Assembly: GCA_027484985.1 (NCBI GenBank)
Contig: JAIXRW010000010.1
Coordinates: 84,109-148,108 of the forward strand
Source: Rhodobacter sp.
GTDB taxonomy: Bacteria > Pseudomonadota > Alphaproteobacteria > Rhodobacterales > Rhodobacteraceae
Length of the DNA stretch: 64,000 bases
Direction: 5' to 3'
In this document: positions 36,942 to 46,678 of the stretch, in pieces
Numbering within the stretch: position 1 is the stretch's first letter
How the letters are laid out: the number at the start of each line of letters is the position of its first letter
Notes under the pieces: generated by a model
The model's database searches: none
Told to the model about the DNA's origin: nothing
Seen by the model: the letters and a program-made list of their open reading frames with translations, nothing else
Position numbers and translations under genes: made by a program

Positions 36942-36961
36942 GGGGCGCAGCGATGCGCCCC
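36942..36961 (+). terminator. Hairpin after the MHS transporter
   Basis: Perfect stem GGGGCGC-agcgat-GCGCCCC, 28 nt after the stop. No T-run follows, so it may only slow or attenuate transcription before the response regulator gene. Confidence 0.4.
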
Positions 36962-37021
36962 GACCTGCATTGAGTGAGGGGTTTGACGGTTGCCCCGCCA
37001 TCGTCGGGACGGAGATTGCCC

Positions 37022-37423
37022 ATGGCTGCCGATGCGCCGCGCCGGGTTCTGGTTGTCGAGGATGACGACAATATCGCCATTGCGCTGCAATATGTGATGG
37101 GGCGCGAGGGGATGGCCTGCGACCGCATTGCCAGCGGGGGGCCTGCGCTGGCCCATATCCGCGCCACGCGACCCGACCTAGTGCTGCTGGATATCATGCT
37201 GCCCGAAGTGTCGGGCTATGACATCTGCGCGGGTATCCGCAGCGATCCGGCGCTGGGGGGGACGCGGGTTCTGATGATGACGGCGCGCGGATCGGCGCAG
37301 GAACAGCGCCGCGCGCTGGAGCGGGGGGCGGACGGGTTCATCGCCAAGCCCTTTGATCTGGGCACGCTGCGGGGCGAGGTGTGGCGGTTGCTGAAGGACG
37401 CTCAGCCGCGCAGCCGCGCATAG
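37022..37423 (+). CDS. Single-domain response regulator
   Basis: This 133-aa CheY-like receiver has the acidic pair in V-E-D-D-D, the phospho-acceptor Asp57 in L-L-D-I-M-L, a Thr in M-T-A-R and the Lys in A-K-P-F. There is no output domain and no histidine kinase next to it. GGAG lies before the ATG at 37022. Lying just after acs-adk-transporter, it could take part in the control of acetate use (weak inference). The last 22 nt overlap the 3' end of the opposite gene. Confidence 0.88.
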   Translation: MAADAPRRVLVVEDDDNIAIALQYVMGREGMACDRIASGGPALAHIRATRPDLVLLDIMLPEVSGYDICAGIRSDPALGGTRVLMMTARGSAQEQRRALERGADGFIAKPFDLGTLRGEVWRLLKDAQPRSRA

Positions 37424-37683
37424 GCGGCGAAGGCGCCAAGGATGATGCCAAGCAGGGCGGTGTTCGACACCAGCCCCGCGCCGATCTGGTGCCAAAGCGG
37501 CACGGGCAGGGTGGTGGCAAGGGTGACCGGGATGATGATCGCCACAAAGGCCACCCCCGAGGCGAGCGGGACAAGCGTTCCTGTCACGGGCCGCGTGCGC
37601 AGCATGGTATAGACAAGGCCGATCAGCAGCACGATGCGGAAGGGGTCGGTCATCTGCGACCAGATCAGTTGCGAGAGGGACAT
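37402..37683 (-). CDS. Small membrane protein of unknown function
   Basis: This 93-aa protein has three hydrophobic stretches (about 16-32, 36-58 and 66-86) and few charged residues. AAAGGAAA stands 7 nt before the ATG, which supports expression. I do not recognise the family. It overlaps the response regulator gene tail to tail by 22 nt. Confidence 0.7.
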   Translation of the reverse strand: MSLSQLIWSQMTDPFRIVLLIGLVYTMLRTRPVTGTLVPLASGVAFVAIIIPVTLATTLPVPLWHQIGAGLVSNTALLGIILGAFAAYARLRG

Positions 37684-37738
37684 GGGCCGTTTCCTTTGGT
37701 TGCAGTTAGCCTAGCGGAGCGGCGTTCCGCCGCAAGCC

Positions 37739-37820
37739 TTTTGCTTCGGGGGGGCTGCCGCCCCCCGCCGCGCCCCGAGGGCGCGGCCCCCCCGCGGATA
37801 TTTAGACGAGTGTGAAAGGA
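37739..37820. repeat. Modular intergenic repeat (single copy)
   Basis: G/C hairpins (GGGGGGC-tgcc-GCCCCCC type, then GCGCCCC...GGGCGC) are followed by CGGATATTTAGACGAGTGTG. It ends inside the 3' end of truA, so the last truA codons use repeat sequence. Confidence 0.6.
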
Positions 37821-38578
37821 TCGGGGTCGTAGCCCACGCCGGTGAGGTAGAGGCCCTGCGGCGGGCAGACGGGGCCGCAGGCGGCGCGGTCGCGGGCGGC
37901 GAGGGCCTGTGCCACGCGGTCGGGCGGCCATGCGCCGGTGCCGACGCGGTGGAGGGTGCCGACGATGGAGCGGACCTGATTGTGCAGGAAGGACCGTGCG
38001 CGCAGGGTGAAGCGGTATTCGGTGCCGGTGGGGATGGCGTGGGCAGTGACGGTAAGTTCGTCGAGCGTTTTCACCGGGCTTTTCGCCTGACAGAGCGAGG
38101 AGCGGAAGGTGGTGAAATCATGCTTGCCGACCAGATGTGCGGCGCCTGCCTGCATGGCGGCAAGGTCGAGCGGGTCATGCACCTGCCAGACGCGGTTCTT
38201 TTCCAACGCCATGGGCGCGCGGCGGGCGACGAGGCGGAAGAGGTAGCGCCGCTCGATCGCCGAGAAGCGGGCGTGGAAGTCGTCGGCAACGCGGATGACG
38301 CGCAGGATGGCGATGGGGACAAGGCGCAGATGGTAGTTGAGCGCGCCTTGCAGGCGGAAGGCATCCCAGTCGCGGGGCAGATCGACGGTGGCGACCTGTC
38401 CGGTGGCATGCACGCCTGTATCGGTGCGGCCTGCGGCGGTGACGGTATGGGGGCCGGGGTCGAGCTTGGCCAGCGCGGCCTCGACCGAGGCCTGAACGGT
38501 GGGTTGGCCGCCATATTGGCGCTGCCAGCCGTTGAAGGGCGTGCCGTCATATTCGATGAGGAGGGCGTAGCGGGGCAT
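37802..38578 (-). CDS. truA: tRNA pseudouridine(38-40) synthase TruA
   Basis: This 258-aa pseudouridine synthase has the catalytic Asp53 in G-R-T-D-T-G-V-H-A. It has the usual N-terminal strand [15 protein letters not shown]. It modifies the tRNA anticodon arm at positions 38-40. The ATG at 38578 is the family start; upstream in-frame sequence belongs to the divergent ycjX promoter region. The C-terminal six residues or so are encoded by the dispersed repeat box. Confidence 0.94.
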   Translation of the reverse strand: MPRYALLIEYDGTPFNGWQRQYGGQPTVQASVEAALAKLDPGPHTVTAAGRTDTGVHATGQVATVDLPRDWDAFRLQGALNYHLRLVPIAILRVIRVADDFHARFSAIERRYLFRLVARRAPMALEKNRVWQVHDPLDLAAMQAGAAHLVGKHDFTTFRSSLCQAKSPVKTLDELTVTAHAIPTGTEYRFTLRARSFLHNQVRSIVGTLHRVGTGAWPPDRVAQALAARDRAACGPVCPPQGLYLTGVGYDPDPFTLV

Positions 38579-38690
38579 GGGGGAGGGGTTAGCGGAAGCG
38601 GGCCTGCCCGTCCAGTCGTCGCAGGGTGCGGACAGGCCTACACAGCGGGCGGCGGGGTGCCTATGTTGGGGGCAACGAAAGGGGTCTGAC

Positions 38691-40100
38691 GTGGCCTTTG
38701 CATCCATTGCCGACGGGATTGCCCGTGGTGTCGAGACAGCGGTGGCGCGGGCGGGTGGCACGTTCGAGCCCGTGATCCGGCTGGGGGTGACGGGGCTTTC
38801 GCGGGCCGGCAAGACCGTGTTCATCACGGGGCTGGTGTCGAACCTGCTGGATCGCGGGCGGATGGGGCAGTTGGGGGCCGTGGCGCAGGGGCGGATCGAG
38901 GCGGTCTATCTGCAACCGCAGCCCGACATGACCCTGCCGCGCTTTGACTACGAGGGGCATCTGGCCGCGCTGACGGGCGAGGCCCCGCATTGGCCGCAAT
39001 CGACGCGGGCGGTTTCGGAATTGCGCCTGTCGTTCCGCGTGCGGGGGGCGGGGTTTCTGGCGGGGCTGGCGGGGCCGCGTGTGGTGCATCTGGATATCGT
39101 TGATTATCCGGGCGAGTGGCTGCTGGACCTTTCGCTGTTGGACCGGAGCTATGGCGACTGGGCCGAGGCGGTGCTGGAGCGTCTGGCCAAGCGGGCCGAG
39201 GCGGCCGAGTTCATGGCCGTGGCGCGGGCCGAGGATGGCGCCCTGCCGCATGACGAGGGGCGGGCGCAGGCGCTGGCGGCCTGTTACACGCGCTACCTGC
39301 TGGCCGCGCAGGCTTTGGGCCGATCCGACTGCACGCCGGGGCGGTTTTTGCTGCCCGGCGATCTGGCGGGGTCGCCCGTGCTGACCTTTGCGCCGCTGCC
39401 GCGCCCTGCCAGCGTGGCGCGGGGGTCGCTGTGGCGCGAGATGGAGCGGCGTTACGATGCCTATCGGGCGCAGGTGGTGCGGCCCTTCTTCCGCGACCAT
39501 TTTGCAAAGGTGGACCGTCAGGTGGTGCTGGCCGATGTGCTGGGCGCGATCCATCGCGGGCCGCAGGCGGTTGACGAGTTGCGGCGTGTGATGACCGAGG
39601 TGCTGGCGGCGTTCCGGCCGGGGCGCAATGGCTGGCTGAGCCGCGTGCTGGGCGGGCGGCGGGTGGAGCGCATCCTGTTTGCCGCGACCAAGGCCGACCA
39701 TCTGCACCATAGCCAGCACGGGGCGCTGACGGCGATTGCCACCGCGTTGCTGCGCGAGGCGAAGGACAGGGCTGAATTTGCGGGGGCCGAGACCATGGCG
39801 ATGTCCTTGGCCGGTTTTCGCGCCACGGTCGAGGACGAGGCGCTGCGCGAGGGCGCGGCCGTTCCGGTGGTGCGGGGGCGGGTGGCGGACGGGCGGGTGG
39901 TGGCGATGTATCCCGGACGGCTGCCCGACGATCCGGCGCGGTTGCTGGTGCCGGCGCGGGCCGGGGCCGAAAGGTGGCTTGAGGCCGAGTTCGGGTTGAT
40001 GGCGTTCGAACCGGCGCGGATGGCGCTGAAGCCCGGCGATGGGGTGCCGCATATAAGACTGGACCGCGCGGCGGAATTTCTGTTCGGAGACCGGCTGTGA
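38691..40100 (+). CDS. ycjX: YcjX family P-loop protein
   Basis: This 469-aa GTPase-like protein has the P-loop G-L-S-R-A-G-K-T at residues 35-42 and the YcjX core, including [14 protein letters not shown]. The family is stress-associated (phage-shock or heat-shock neighbourhoods in gammaproteobacteria), with unknown exact function. GTG start at 38691 with AAAGGGG upstream. The stop overlaps the ycjF start (GTGA), so the pair is coupled. Confidence 0.88.
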   Translation: MAFASIADGIARGVETAVARAGGTFEPVIRLGVTGLSRAGKTVFITGLVSNLLDRGRMGQLGAVAQGRIEAVYLQPQPDMTLPRFDYEGHLAALTGEAPHWPQSTRAVSELRLSFRVRGAGFLAGLAGPRVVHLDIVDYPGEWLLDLSLLDRSYGDWAEAVLERLAKRAEAAEFMAVARAEDGALPHDEGRAQALAACYTRYLLAAQALGRSDCTPGRFLLPGDLAGSPVLTFAPLPRPASVARGSLWREMERRYDAYRAQVVRPFFRDHFAKVDRQVVLADVLGAIHRGPQAVDELRRVMTEVLAAFRPGRNGWLSRVLGGRRVERILFAATKADHLHHSQHGALTAIATALLREAKDRAEFAGAETMAMSLAGFRATVEDEALREGAAVPVVRGRVADGRVVAMYPGRLPDDPARLLVPARAGAERWLEAEFGLMAFEPARMALKPGDGVPHIRLDRAAEFLFGDRL

Positions 40101-41065
40101 GCGACAAGCCCTTTGTTCTCGAGGTGGATCAGGGCGTGGACCCTGCCGCTGCACCGCCCGTGCCCGAGGCCGAGGCGCGGGCCAACGGCGTGGCGCGGGT
40201 GCTGGCGGGGCGGCGGCGGTCGCGGCTGGGGGCCTTTGCCGCCTGGGCCTTTGGCGCGCTGGTGTCGTTTGTGCTGTCGGTGGCGGCCTATGATTTCGTG
40301 GCGCGGCTGCTGGCGGCGAATACGGTGCTGGGCGCGGTGGCCTTTGGCGTGGTTGCGCTGGCGGTCGGGGCGGCGCTGCTGCTGGCCCTGCGCGAGTTGG
40401 CGGGGATTGCGCGGCTGGCGCGGCTGGATGGGTTGCGGGCGCGGGTGGCGGGGGCCGATACGCTGGCTACGGCGCGGGGGGCGGTGGATGCGGTGGCGGC
40501 GCTGTACGGCGGGCGCGCGGATCAGGCCTGGGGTCTGGCGCGGCTGGCCGAGCGGCGGGCGGATGTGATGGATGCCGATGCGCTGTTGCGGCTGGCCGAG
40601 GTCGAGCTGCTGGGGCCGCTGGATGCGGCGGCGCGGGCCGAGGTGGAGGGGGCGGCGCGGCAGGTCGCCACGGTGACGGCGCTGGTGCCGCTGGCGCTGG
40701 CCGATGTGGCGACGGCGCTTTACGCCAACCTGCGGATGATCCGGCGGATTGCCGAGGTTTATGGCGGGCGGTCGGGGATGTTCGGGTCGCTGCGGCTGAT
40801 GCGGCGGGTGTTCGGGCATCTGGTGGCCACGGGGGCCGTGGCGCTGACCGATGACATGATCCATTCGGTGGCGGGCGGAGGGCTGCTGTCAAAGCTGTCG
40901 CGGCGGTTCGGCGAGGGTGTGGTGAACGGTGCGCTGACAGCACGGGTGGGGCTGGCGGCGATCGAGGTGTGCCGACCGATGCCCTTTGCCGCGCTGGCAA
41001 AACCGGGGGTGACGGAAACGGTGGGGCGGGCGTTGGCGGGGCTGTTTTCGCGGGGCGAGGGGTAG
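40097..41065 (+). CDS. ycjF: YcjF/TIGR01620 family inner-membrane protein
   Basis: This 322-aa protein has two hydrophobic segments (about 48-75 and 80-100) followed by a large Ala/Arg-rich cytoplasmic domain, the layout of YcjF/DUF697-type proteins. It is translated from a GTG that overlaps the ycjX stop. It probably works with YcjX at the membrane. Function in the family is not established. Confidence 0.85.
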   Translation: MSDKPFVLEVDQGVDPAAAPPVPEAEARANGVARVLAGRRRSRLGAFAAWAFGALVSFVLSVAAYDFVARLLAANTVLGAVAFGVVALAVGAALLLALRELAGIARLARLDGLRARVAGADTLATARGAVDAVAALYGGRADQAWGLARLAERRADVMDADALLRLAEVELLGPLDAAARAEVEGAARQVATVTALVPLALADVATALYANLRMIRRIAEVYGGRSGMFGSLRLMRRVFGHLVATGAVALTDDMIHSVAGGGLLSKLSRRFGEGVVNGALTARVGLAAIEVCRPMPFAALAKPGVTETVGRALAGLFSRGEG

Positions 41066-41130
41066 AGGGACTTTTGGGCCAAGCCCGAAGAATTGCGAGG
41101 ATTCCGTCTTTAGTCCCCGGCGATGTAAGA

Positions 41131-41226
41131 AGGGGGGCCAGCCCCCCAATCGGCCAAGGCCGATTTCCCCCCGGGATATTTGGGCGAGTATGAAAGCGAT
41201 GTGGTTTCACCCTTGCTCAAATACTC
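41131..41226. repeat. Facing pair of modular repeats (copy pair 4)
   Basis: GGGGGGC-ca-GCCCCCC, then TCGGCC-aa-GGCCGA, box GGGATATTTGGGCGAGTATG (41173-41192), and an inverted box TTTCACCCTTGCTCAAATAC (41205-41224). It is the mirror of 31792-31891. It fills the gap between ycjF and the convergent serine hydrolase gene. Confidence 0.65.
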
Positions 41227-41275
41227 ATTTTCGCAACCGCCGATGCGGGTGCTGCGCTGGCAGCGGGGCGGCGCG

Positions 41276-42415
41276 CTAGAGGCTGGCCGCGATCTTGCGG
41301 AAGAGGGCGATGTTGGCGTCGTGCACGCCTGCGTCTTCGAAGCTGCGGTCGGCGGCGTTGACCACGATCACCACGTTGCGGGCGCGGTCGATCCAGATGT
41401 ATTGGCCGTAGATGCCCTGGGCGAAGACCTCGTCCTGCGCGTTGTCGGGGATCCACCACTGGAAGCCGTAGCCTGCATTGCCGGGGGCTTGTGGTCGGGT
41501 CGAGGCGGCGAGCCAGTCGGCGGGCACGATCTGTTTGCCCTGCCATTGGCCGCTTTGGGCGATCATCTGGCCGAAGCGGGCATAGTCGCGGGTGGTGACG
41601 TTCAGACCGCCGAGGACGAAACTGGTGCCGTAGCCATCGGCCAGATAGAAGGGCGCCGCCTCAAGGCCCATGGGGGCAAGGATGTGGCGGTTGATCAGGT
41701 CGGGGATATCTTCGCCCGTGGCGCCGCGGATGATCATGCCCAGAACATGGGTGTCGACCGAGACGTAATGGAAGCGGGTGCCTGGGTCGGCATCGCGGGT
41801 TTTCAGGCTGGCGGCGAAAGCGTCCATCGACTGGCCAAGGGCGAGGACGCGGCCCATGCGGTTTATGTCGGACCAGAAATCCATGTAATCTTCGTTGAAG
41901 GCGACGCCCGAGGACATGGTGAGGATGTTGCGCACCGTCGTGCCATCATAGGCGCTGCCCTTGAGGGAGGGGGCGTATTTCGTCACCGGATCGTCGAGGC
42001 TGGCGATCTTGCCTTCGGCCTGCACGATGCCGAACAGGGCGGAGAGGAAGCTTTTCGCCACGCTCCACGAGATGCGGAGGTCATCTTGGGTGGTGCCCTG
42101 GTAATAGCTTTCTTGGACGATCTGGCCGTTTTTCAGCACCAGAAGGGCGGTGACGGTGCGGTCGGTGATCCATTGCGCGGTTTCGGGGGGCAGGGTGGCC
42201 TGCGGCCCCGTAGGCAGGGGGCTGACGGGGCCGTCGCCGCGCGACAGGGGGCGGGTGAGGAACAGCCGGTCCATATGGCTGAAATTCTGCACGATGGTTT
42301 CGGGCGAGAAGAGCGTGTTCACGGCCATCAGGCGCGTGATTTCTTCGCGTTTCCACAGGCCCGCGGCGGCGAGGAGGAGGATGAGGACGGCAAGGATGCG
42401 GATGAGGCGGCGCAT
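41276..42415 (-). CDS. Serine hydrolase, beta-lactamase/CubicO family
   Basis: This 379-aa protein has a single N-terminal hydrophobic segment (about 4-20) that anchors or exports it. The class C beta-lactamase-like SxxK motif is S-V-A-K at 118-121, and the second motif position is H-Y-V-S-V-D-T. Family members are esterases, 6-aminohexanoate-dimer hydrolases or D-aminopeptidases. AAAGGGGG lies before the ATG at 42415. Substrate unknown; periplasmic active site likely. Confidence 0.87.
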   Translation of the reverse strand: MRRLIRILAVLILLLAAAGLWKREEITRLMAVNTLFSPETIVQNFSHMDRLFLTRPLSRGDGPVSPLPTGPQATLPPETAQWITDRTVTALLVLKNGQIVQESYYQGTTQDDLRISWSVAKSFLSALFGIVQAEGKIASLDDPVTKYAPSLKGSAYDGTTVRNILTMSSGVAFNEDYMDFWSDINRMGRVLALGQSMDAFAASLKTRDADPGTRFHYVSVDTHVLGMIIRGATGEDIPDLINRHILAPMGLEAAPFYLADGYGTSFVLGGLNVTTRDYARFGQMIAQSGQWQGKQIVPADWLAASTRPQAPGNAGYGFQWWIPDNAQDEVFAQGIYGQYIWIDRARNVVIVVNAADRSFEDAGVHDANIALFRKIAASL

Positions 42416-42521
42416 GGTTCCCCCTTTGGTTCGGGAAATGGGTCGCATGGGGGCGGGGGGCTTGCCAAGCGGGCAGTTCGCTGCGGGTCGTTTGACGTTG
42501 CGTTCGGGTGGCTGTCGAACA

Positions 42522-42618
42522 GGGGGGCATTCTGCCCCCCAGTCCAGCGGTTTCTCGAAAGGTTGTGGTCCTCTGGACTCCCCCACGAGTATTTGAGCCA
42601 AGGTGAAAGGGGGGGGGG
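42522..42618. repeat. Modular intergenic repeat (single copy) with a 10-G tract
   Basis: GGGGGGC-attct-GCCCCCC, then AGTCCAG...CTGGACT (42541-42579), box CGAGTATTTGAGCCAAGGTG (42586-42605), ending in a run of ten G (42609-42618) next to the pth stop. The gap 42416-42624 holds no gene. Confidence 0.6.
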
Positions 42619-42624
42619 CGCAGT

Positions 42625-43323
42625 TCAGCGGAACCTGTCGAGCAGTTTCTGAACGGGCGTTCTGGTATCCTGCGCTTCGGCGGGTTTTGGTGCCTCGGTC
42701 TTGGCGGGTTTTGCCGGGGATTGCGGGGCTTCGGTTCCGGTGCCGGGACGCGGCGGCGCGGTGCGGAGCGCCACTGCGTTGAGGAATTTCGCACCGTCGC
42801 CTGCCGCGAGGGCGGGGGCGCCATCGGACAGGCCGCGGAGGAGGTCATCGAGCCAGTCCTGTTCGGCCTTGGCAAAGTCGTTCAGGACGTAAGCCGCCAC
42901 CGCATCCTTGTGACCCGGATGGCCGATGCCGAGGCGCACGCGGCCATAGGCATCGGTGCCCAGATGCTGGTGGATTGACCGGAGCCCGTTATGGCCCGCA
43001 TGGCCGCCGCCCTGTTTCACCCGCGCCTTGCCGGGGGCAAGGTCAAGCTCGTCATGGAACACGGTCACATCGGCGGGGGTGAGTTTCCAGAAATCCATCG
43101 CGGGGCGCACGCTTTCGCCCGAGACGTTCATGAAGGTTTGCGGTTTCAGCAGCAGGACCTTTTCCGCGCCGAAGCTGCCTTGGGCGACAAGGCCCTTGAA
43201 CTGCGCCTTCCACGGGGAAAAGCCGTGATCGGCGGCGATGCGGTCAAGCGCCATGAAGCCGATATTGTGCCGGTTGCCCGCATATTTCGCGCCCGGATTG
43301 CCAAGGCCGACCCAGAGTTTCAT
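42625..43323 (-). CDS. pth: Peptidyl-tRNA hydrolase
   Basis: This 232-aa Pth has the catalytic His19 in G-N-R-H-N-I-G, and N-P-G, F-M-N-x-S-G and H-D-E-L-D in order. The last 45 residues are a Pro/Ala/Lys-rich, probably disordered tail beyond the usual length of about 190. It releases peptides from drop-off tRNAs. The gene lies downstream of rplY on the same strand, with a glycosyltransferase gene inserted on the other strand between them. Confidence 0.95.
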   Translation of the reverse strand: MKLWVGLGNPGAKYAGNRHNIGFMALDRIAADHGFSPWKAQFKGLVAQGSFGAEKVLLLKPQTFMNVSGESVRPAMDFWKLTPADVTVFHDELDLAPGKARVKQGGGHAGHNGLRSIHQHLGTDAYGRVRLGIGHPGHKDAVAAYVLNDFAKAEQDWLDDLLRGLSDGAPALAAGDGAKFLNAVALRTAPPRPGTGTEAPQSPAKPAKTEAPKPAEAQDTRTPVQKLLDRFR

Positions 43324-43433
43324 TTGGCGTAGCCCCCATGGTTGCCCCCCTGCAATGCCAAAGCCCCGCCTGTGGCGCAAGCCTTGACGGATGGCGCGGG
43401 CGCGGCAAGGCTGCGGCAAAGCGGGGTGGTGAT

Positions 43434-44423
43434 GTGCGTTATACGGTGATCTGTTCGGCAAAGGACGAGGGGGCCTTCCTTGTCGAATGGGTGGCGTGGC
43501 AGCGCATGATCGGGTTTACCGATGTGGTCGTGGTGACGAATGATTGCACCGACGCCTCGCCCGCGCTGCTGGATGCGATGGCGGCGCGGGGCTGGGTGAC
43601 GCATCTGCGCTGCGCTGTGCCTGCGGGCGGGCGGATCACCGCAACCAAGCTGGCGGCGGCCAAGGTGCTACCGCAGGTGGCGGGGGCAGATTGGGTGATG
43701 GTTGCCGATGTGGACGAGTTTGTGAACATCCATTCGGGTGCAGGGCGGTTGCCCGATCTGCTTGGGGGGGTGGAGGGCGATTTCCTTGGCATGTCGATCC
43801 CGTGGCGGGTGTTCGGCACCATGGGGCGGGCGCGGTGGGAGGACGGGTTGCAGCACCGCATCCATACCCGCGCGGCGGGGGAAGGTGACAAGCTTTCGGC
43901 CTGGGTCAAGTCGATCCACCGGCATCCGGGCCGGTTCCTGCGGCTGGGCGAGCACAGCCCGAAAAAGCTGCGCACGCCGTATTTGCGCGATTGGGGTATC
44001 GGGGGGCTGCGCTGGGTCAACCCTGCGGGGGCCGAGGTGACGGGGTGGACGCCAGAGGAGGACAGCCTGCGCACCCTGCCGCCGCGCCTGCGCGGGTTCG
44101 GCGTGGCGCAGATCAACCATTTCATGCTGCGCAACGCGGAAAGCTTTGCGCTGAAGCGCGGCACCCCGTCACCCGTGGCGGGGCGCGACCGCTATACCGA
44201 CGACTATTGGCAGGCGGCGGACCGAAACGAGGCCGAGGATCATTCCATCCTGCGCCATGCTGCGGCCTTTGATGCGGTCTATGGCCCGATGATGGCCGAT
44301 ACGGCGATTGCCGCGCTGCACCACCGCTGTTGCGCCGATTATGTGGCGCGGCTGGTGGCCAAGGCGGGCGGCGCGGTGCAGGACGATCCGCGTTGGCAGC
44401 ACCATATGGCGCGCTGTGGCTGA
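43434..44423 (+). CDS. Glycosyltransferase family 2-like protein
   Basis: This 329-aa protein (from the GTG at 43434) has an N-terminal GT-A fold: C-S-A-K-D-E-G-A-F-L-V-E-W near residue 5, and the metal-binding motif D-V-D-E-F at about 91-95. It matches the group of bacterial glycosyltransferases with an E-W-x-x-x-x-x-x-G-F pattern. There is no signal or membrane segment. An ATG at 43338 would add 32 residues but leaves only 14 nt to the divergent pth start, so the later start is preferred. Acceptor unknown. Confidence 0.82.
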   Translation: MRYTVICSAKDEGAFLVEWVAWQRMIGFTDVVVVTNDCTDASPALLDAMAARGWVTHLRCAVPAGGRITATKLAAAKVLPQVAGADWVMVADVDEFVNIHSGAGRLPDLLGGVEGDFLGMSIPWRVFGTMGRARWEDGLQHRIHTRAAGEGDKLSAWVKSIHRHPGRFLRLGEHSPKKLRTPYLRDWGIGGLRWVNPAGAEVTGWTPEEDSLRTLPPRLRGFGVAQINHFMLRNAESFALKRGTPSPVAGRDRYTDDYWQAADRNEAEDHSILRHAAAFDAVYGPMMADTAIAALHHRCCADYVARLVAKAGGAVQDDPRWQHHMARCG

Positions 44424-44436
44424 GCGGAAAGGGGGG

Positions 44437-44636
44437 GCCGTCTGCCCCCCCAAGGGCCGCAAGCGGCCCTTCCCCCCCGAGGATATTTTCGGGCAGAAAA
44501 TGTGGTGGTGCGATCCAGGTGGCACCGCATGGCGGGGGCTTTGGGCGGGGCGAAAGGGCCCCCCCCTCTTTCACACTGGTCCAAATATCCTCGGGGGGAG
44601 CCCGCTTTGCGGGCTTGGGGGGCAGACAGCCCCCCG
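44437..44636. repeat. Facing pair of modular repeats (copy pair 5)
   Basis: Hairpins GGGGGGC...GCCCCCC and AAGGGCCGC-aa-GCGGCCCTT (44451-44470), box CCGAGGATATTTTCGGGCAG (from about 44478), then the inverted box TCACACTGGTCCAAATATCC (44571-44590) with AGCCCGC-ttt-GCGGGCT and GGGGGGC-agaca-GCCCCCC. It occupies the gap 44424-44717, in which I see no gene. Confidence 0.65.
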
Positions 44637-44661
44637 CGCGGGTGGTGGCGGGGGAGGCGCC

Positions 44662-44694
44662 AAAGGAAAAGGGCGCGAGGTTTCCCCCGCGCCC
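44662..44694 (-). terminator. Intrinsic terminator of rplY
   Basis: On the minus strand the stem GGGCGCG/CGCGCCC (44688-44694 with 44671-44677) is followed by TTTTCCTTT, 23 nt after the rplY stop. It would separate rplY from pth transcription. Confidence 0.75.
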
Positions 44695-44717
44695 TGTAAA
44701 CTGCGATCGGGGACCGC

Positions 44718-45308
44718 TTATTCTTCGCTGGCAGCCAGACCCGAGGGCGCGTCGATCTTGGCGATCACGAAGTTGCGGTTCACCGTCGGACGGGCGCCTG
44801 CGGGCAGGGTCACGTCGTTGATGTGGATCACGTCGCCGATCTGGCGGCCGGTCAGGTCGACCGTGATGTGATCGGGGATGTCACCGGCCAGCACTTCGAG
44901 TTCGACTTCGGCACGCACGATGGTGAGGGTGCCGCCACGCTTGATGCCCGGCGAGGCTTCGGCGTTGTCGAAGTTCACGTGGATGAACAGGTTGATGCGC
45001 GATTCGTCGTGGATGCGCATGAAATCGACATGCGTCGGCAGGTCTTTCACGACATCGCGCTGGACGCCGCGGCAGATCACGTGCACTTCCTCGCCGCCTT
45101 CAACCTTGAGGTTGAAGAGGGTTTGCAGGAAGCGGCCCTGACGCAGGCGCTTGAGCAGGTAGTTGTAGTTCAGGTTGATCGGCGTCGGTTCTTTGCCGTC
45201 GCCATAGATGATGCCGGGTACGTTGCCCTCACGACGGGCTTGACGGGCGGCCCCCTTGCCTGTCCCCGTCCGCACCACAGCCAGAAGATCCGGGATCTCG
45301 CGAGCCAT
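44718..45308 (-). CDS. rplY: 50S ribosomal protein L25/general stress protein Ctc
   Basis: This 196-aa protein of the long (TL5/Ctc) form has an N-terminal 5S-rRNA-binding L25 domain (about 1-95) and a C-terminal beta domain. GGAG stands 7 nt before the ATG at 45308; an ATG two codons upstream lies too close to it. The protein stabilises the central protuberance of the large subunit. Confidence 0.95.
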   Translation of the reverse strand: MAREIPDLLAVVRTGTGKGAARQARREGNVPGIIYGDGKEPTPINLNYNYLLKRLRQGRFLQTLFNLKVEGGEEVHVICRGVQRDVVKDLPTHVDFMRIHDESRINLFIHVNFDNAEASPGIKRGGTLTIVRAEVELEVLAGDIPDHITVDLTGRQIGDVIHINDVTLPAGARPTVNRNFVIAKIDAPSGLAASEE

Positions 45309-45506
45309 AGTCATTCTCCATAAATAAGTCCGCCGCCCTCCAAGGGTGTGCGACGCGACCGGGGGGCTATAGCCGCGATTCGGGGGCATGGGAAGGGGAA
45401 AAGCGGGGATTGCGGCGGGGGCGTGCCGCCTGTGGTTGCGCCATGTCGCGGGCAGGCTTGCCGTGCTGCGGGGGCTGGCCTAGCTGGGGAGCGAGAGGTT
45501 TTGCCC

Positions 45507-46670
45507 ATGTTCCCCGCCCCGTCCATTCCCCGCCTGCTGGCCGCCGCCCGCGCGCCCCTTGCCGCCTTTGCGGCGATGGGGGTGCTGTGGGGCAGCTTTG
45601 CCGCCGTGCTGCCCGACCTGAAGGCGCAGGTGGGCGTGGACGAGACGCGGTTGGGGCTGGTGCTGCTGCCCACGCCGCTGGCGGCGGTGCTGGCGATGCT
45701 GGCCGCGCCGATGATCGGGGCCGCGCTGGGGCGGGTGGCGTTGCCGGTGGCGGCGGCGCTGATGGCGGCGGCTTTCGCGCTGCCGGGGCAGGTGACGGTG
45801 GTCTGGGCCTTTCCCTTGGCGATGATGTGCGCGGGGGCGACGACGGGGCTGACCGATGTGCTGATGAATGCCCGGGTTTCGGCCATCGAGAATGCGCGGG
45901 GCCTGCATCTGATGAACCTGTGCCATGCGGCCTATAGTTTCGGCTATGCGGGCGGGGCGCTGCTGACGGGGGCGATGCGGGGGGCGGGGTGGCCGCCTGC
46001 ATGGGTGATGGGGTCTTGCGCGTTGGCGGCGGGGCTGCTGGCGCTGGCTTCGGCAGAACGGGACGGGGCGATCGAGGGGCTGCGCAAACCGAAGGATGGT
46101 TCGGTTTCGACGCGGCTGGGGTTGGTGCCGCTGATCGGGGGCGGGATCGTGCTGATCGCCTTTCTGACCGAGAACGCCGCCGAAAGCTGGTCGGCGCTGC
46201 ATATCGAGAAAACGCTGGGCGGATCGCCCGAGCAGGGGGCGATGGGGCCTGCGGCGCTGGCGCTGACCATGGGGCTGGCGCGTCTGGGCGGGCAGGGGCT
46301 GGTGGCGCGGATCAGCCCGACGCGGCTGTTGACGGGGGGCGCGCTGGTTTCGGCCATCGGGGCGCTGGGGGCGGCCTTGGCGGTGTCGCCCGCAATGGCC
46401 TATGCGGGGTTCATCGTGATGGGGATCGGATCGTCGGTGATCGCGCCCACGGCCTTTTCGCTGGTGGGGCGGCTGGCGGCACCTGCGGCGCGGGCGCGGG
46501 CGGTGGCGCGGGCCACGCTGTATGGCTATTTCGGCTATTTCTTCGGGCCGCCCAGCTTGGGCTTTCTGGCCGGAACCTTCGGGTTGCGCTTTGCCTTTGT
46601 CTTTGCCGCCGCGATGTTGATGACGGTGCTGGTGTTGGCCCCGATCATGGCGCGGCAGGACAAGGGCTGA
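45507..46670 (+). CDS. MFS transporter
   Basis: This 387-aa protein has about 12 hydrophobic segments, a short central loop near residue 190 and G-L-T-D-V-L-M-N-A-R-V after TM4. It resembles the fucose/YbjJ-like branch of the major facilitator superfamily. The ATG at 45507 is chosen because the first transmembrane segment follows at once. It is divergent from rplY. Substrate unknown. Confidence 0.85.
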   Translation: MFPAPSIPRLLAAARAPLAAFAAMGVLWGSFAAVLPDLKAQVGVDETRLGLVLLPTPLAAVLAMLAAPMIGAALGRVALPVAAALMAAAFALPGQVTVVWAFPLAMMCAGATTGLTDVLMNARVSAIENARGLHLMNLCHAAYSFGYAGGALLTGAMRGAGWPPAWVMGSCALAAGLLALASAERDGAIEGLRKPKDGSVSTRLGLVPLIGGGIVLIAFLTENAAESWSALHIEKTLGGSPEQGAMGPAALALTMGLARLGGQGLVARISPTRLLTGGALVSAIGALGAALAVSPAMAYAGFIVMGIGSSVIAPTAFSLVGRLAAPAARARAVARATLYGYFGYFFGPPSLGFLAGTFGLRFAFVFAAAMLMTVLVLAPIMARQDKG

Positions 46671-46678
46671 GGTTCCCC

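Noticed and set aside
33954..37001. Very long open frame on - (1015 aa) opposite acs, adk and the MHS transporter
   Set aside because: It is antisense to three well-supported genes; high-GC codon bias keeps the mirror frame open. The translation is Arg/His/Gln-rich and matches no family.
37402..37423. Possible frameshift joining the response regulator to the opposite membrane protein gene
   Set aside because: The genes converge with a short tail overlap, each with its own intact stop.
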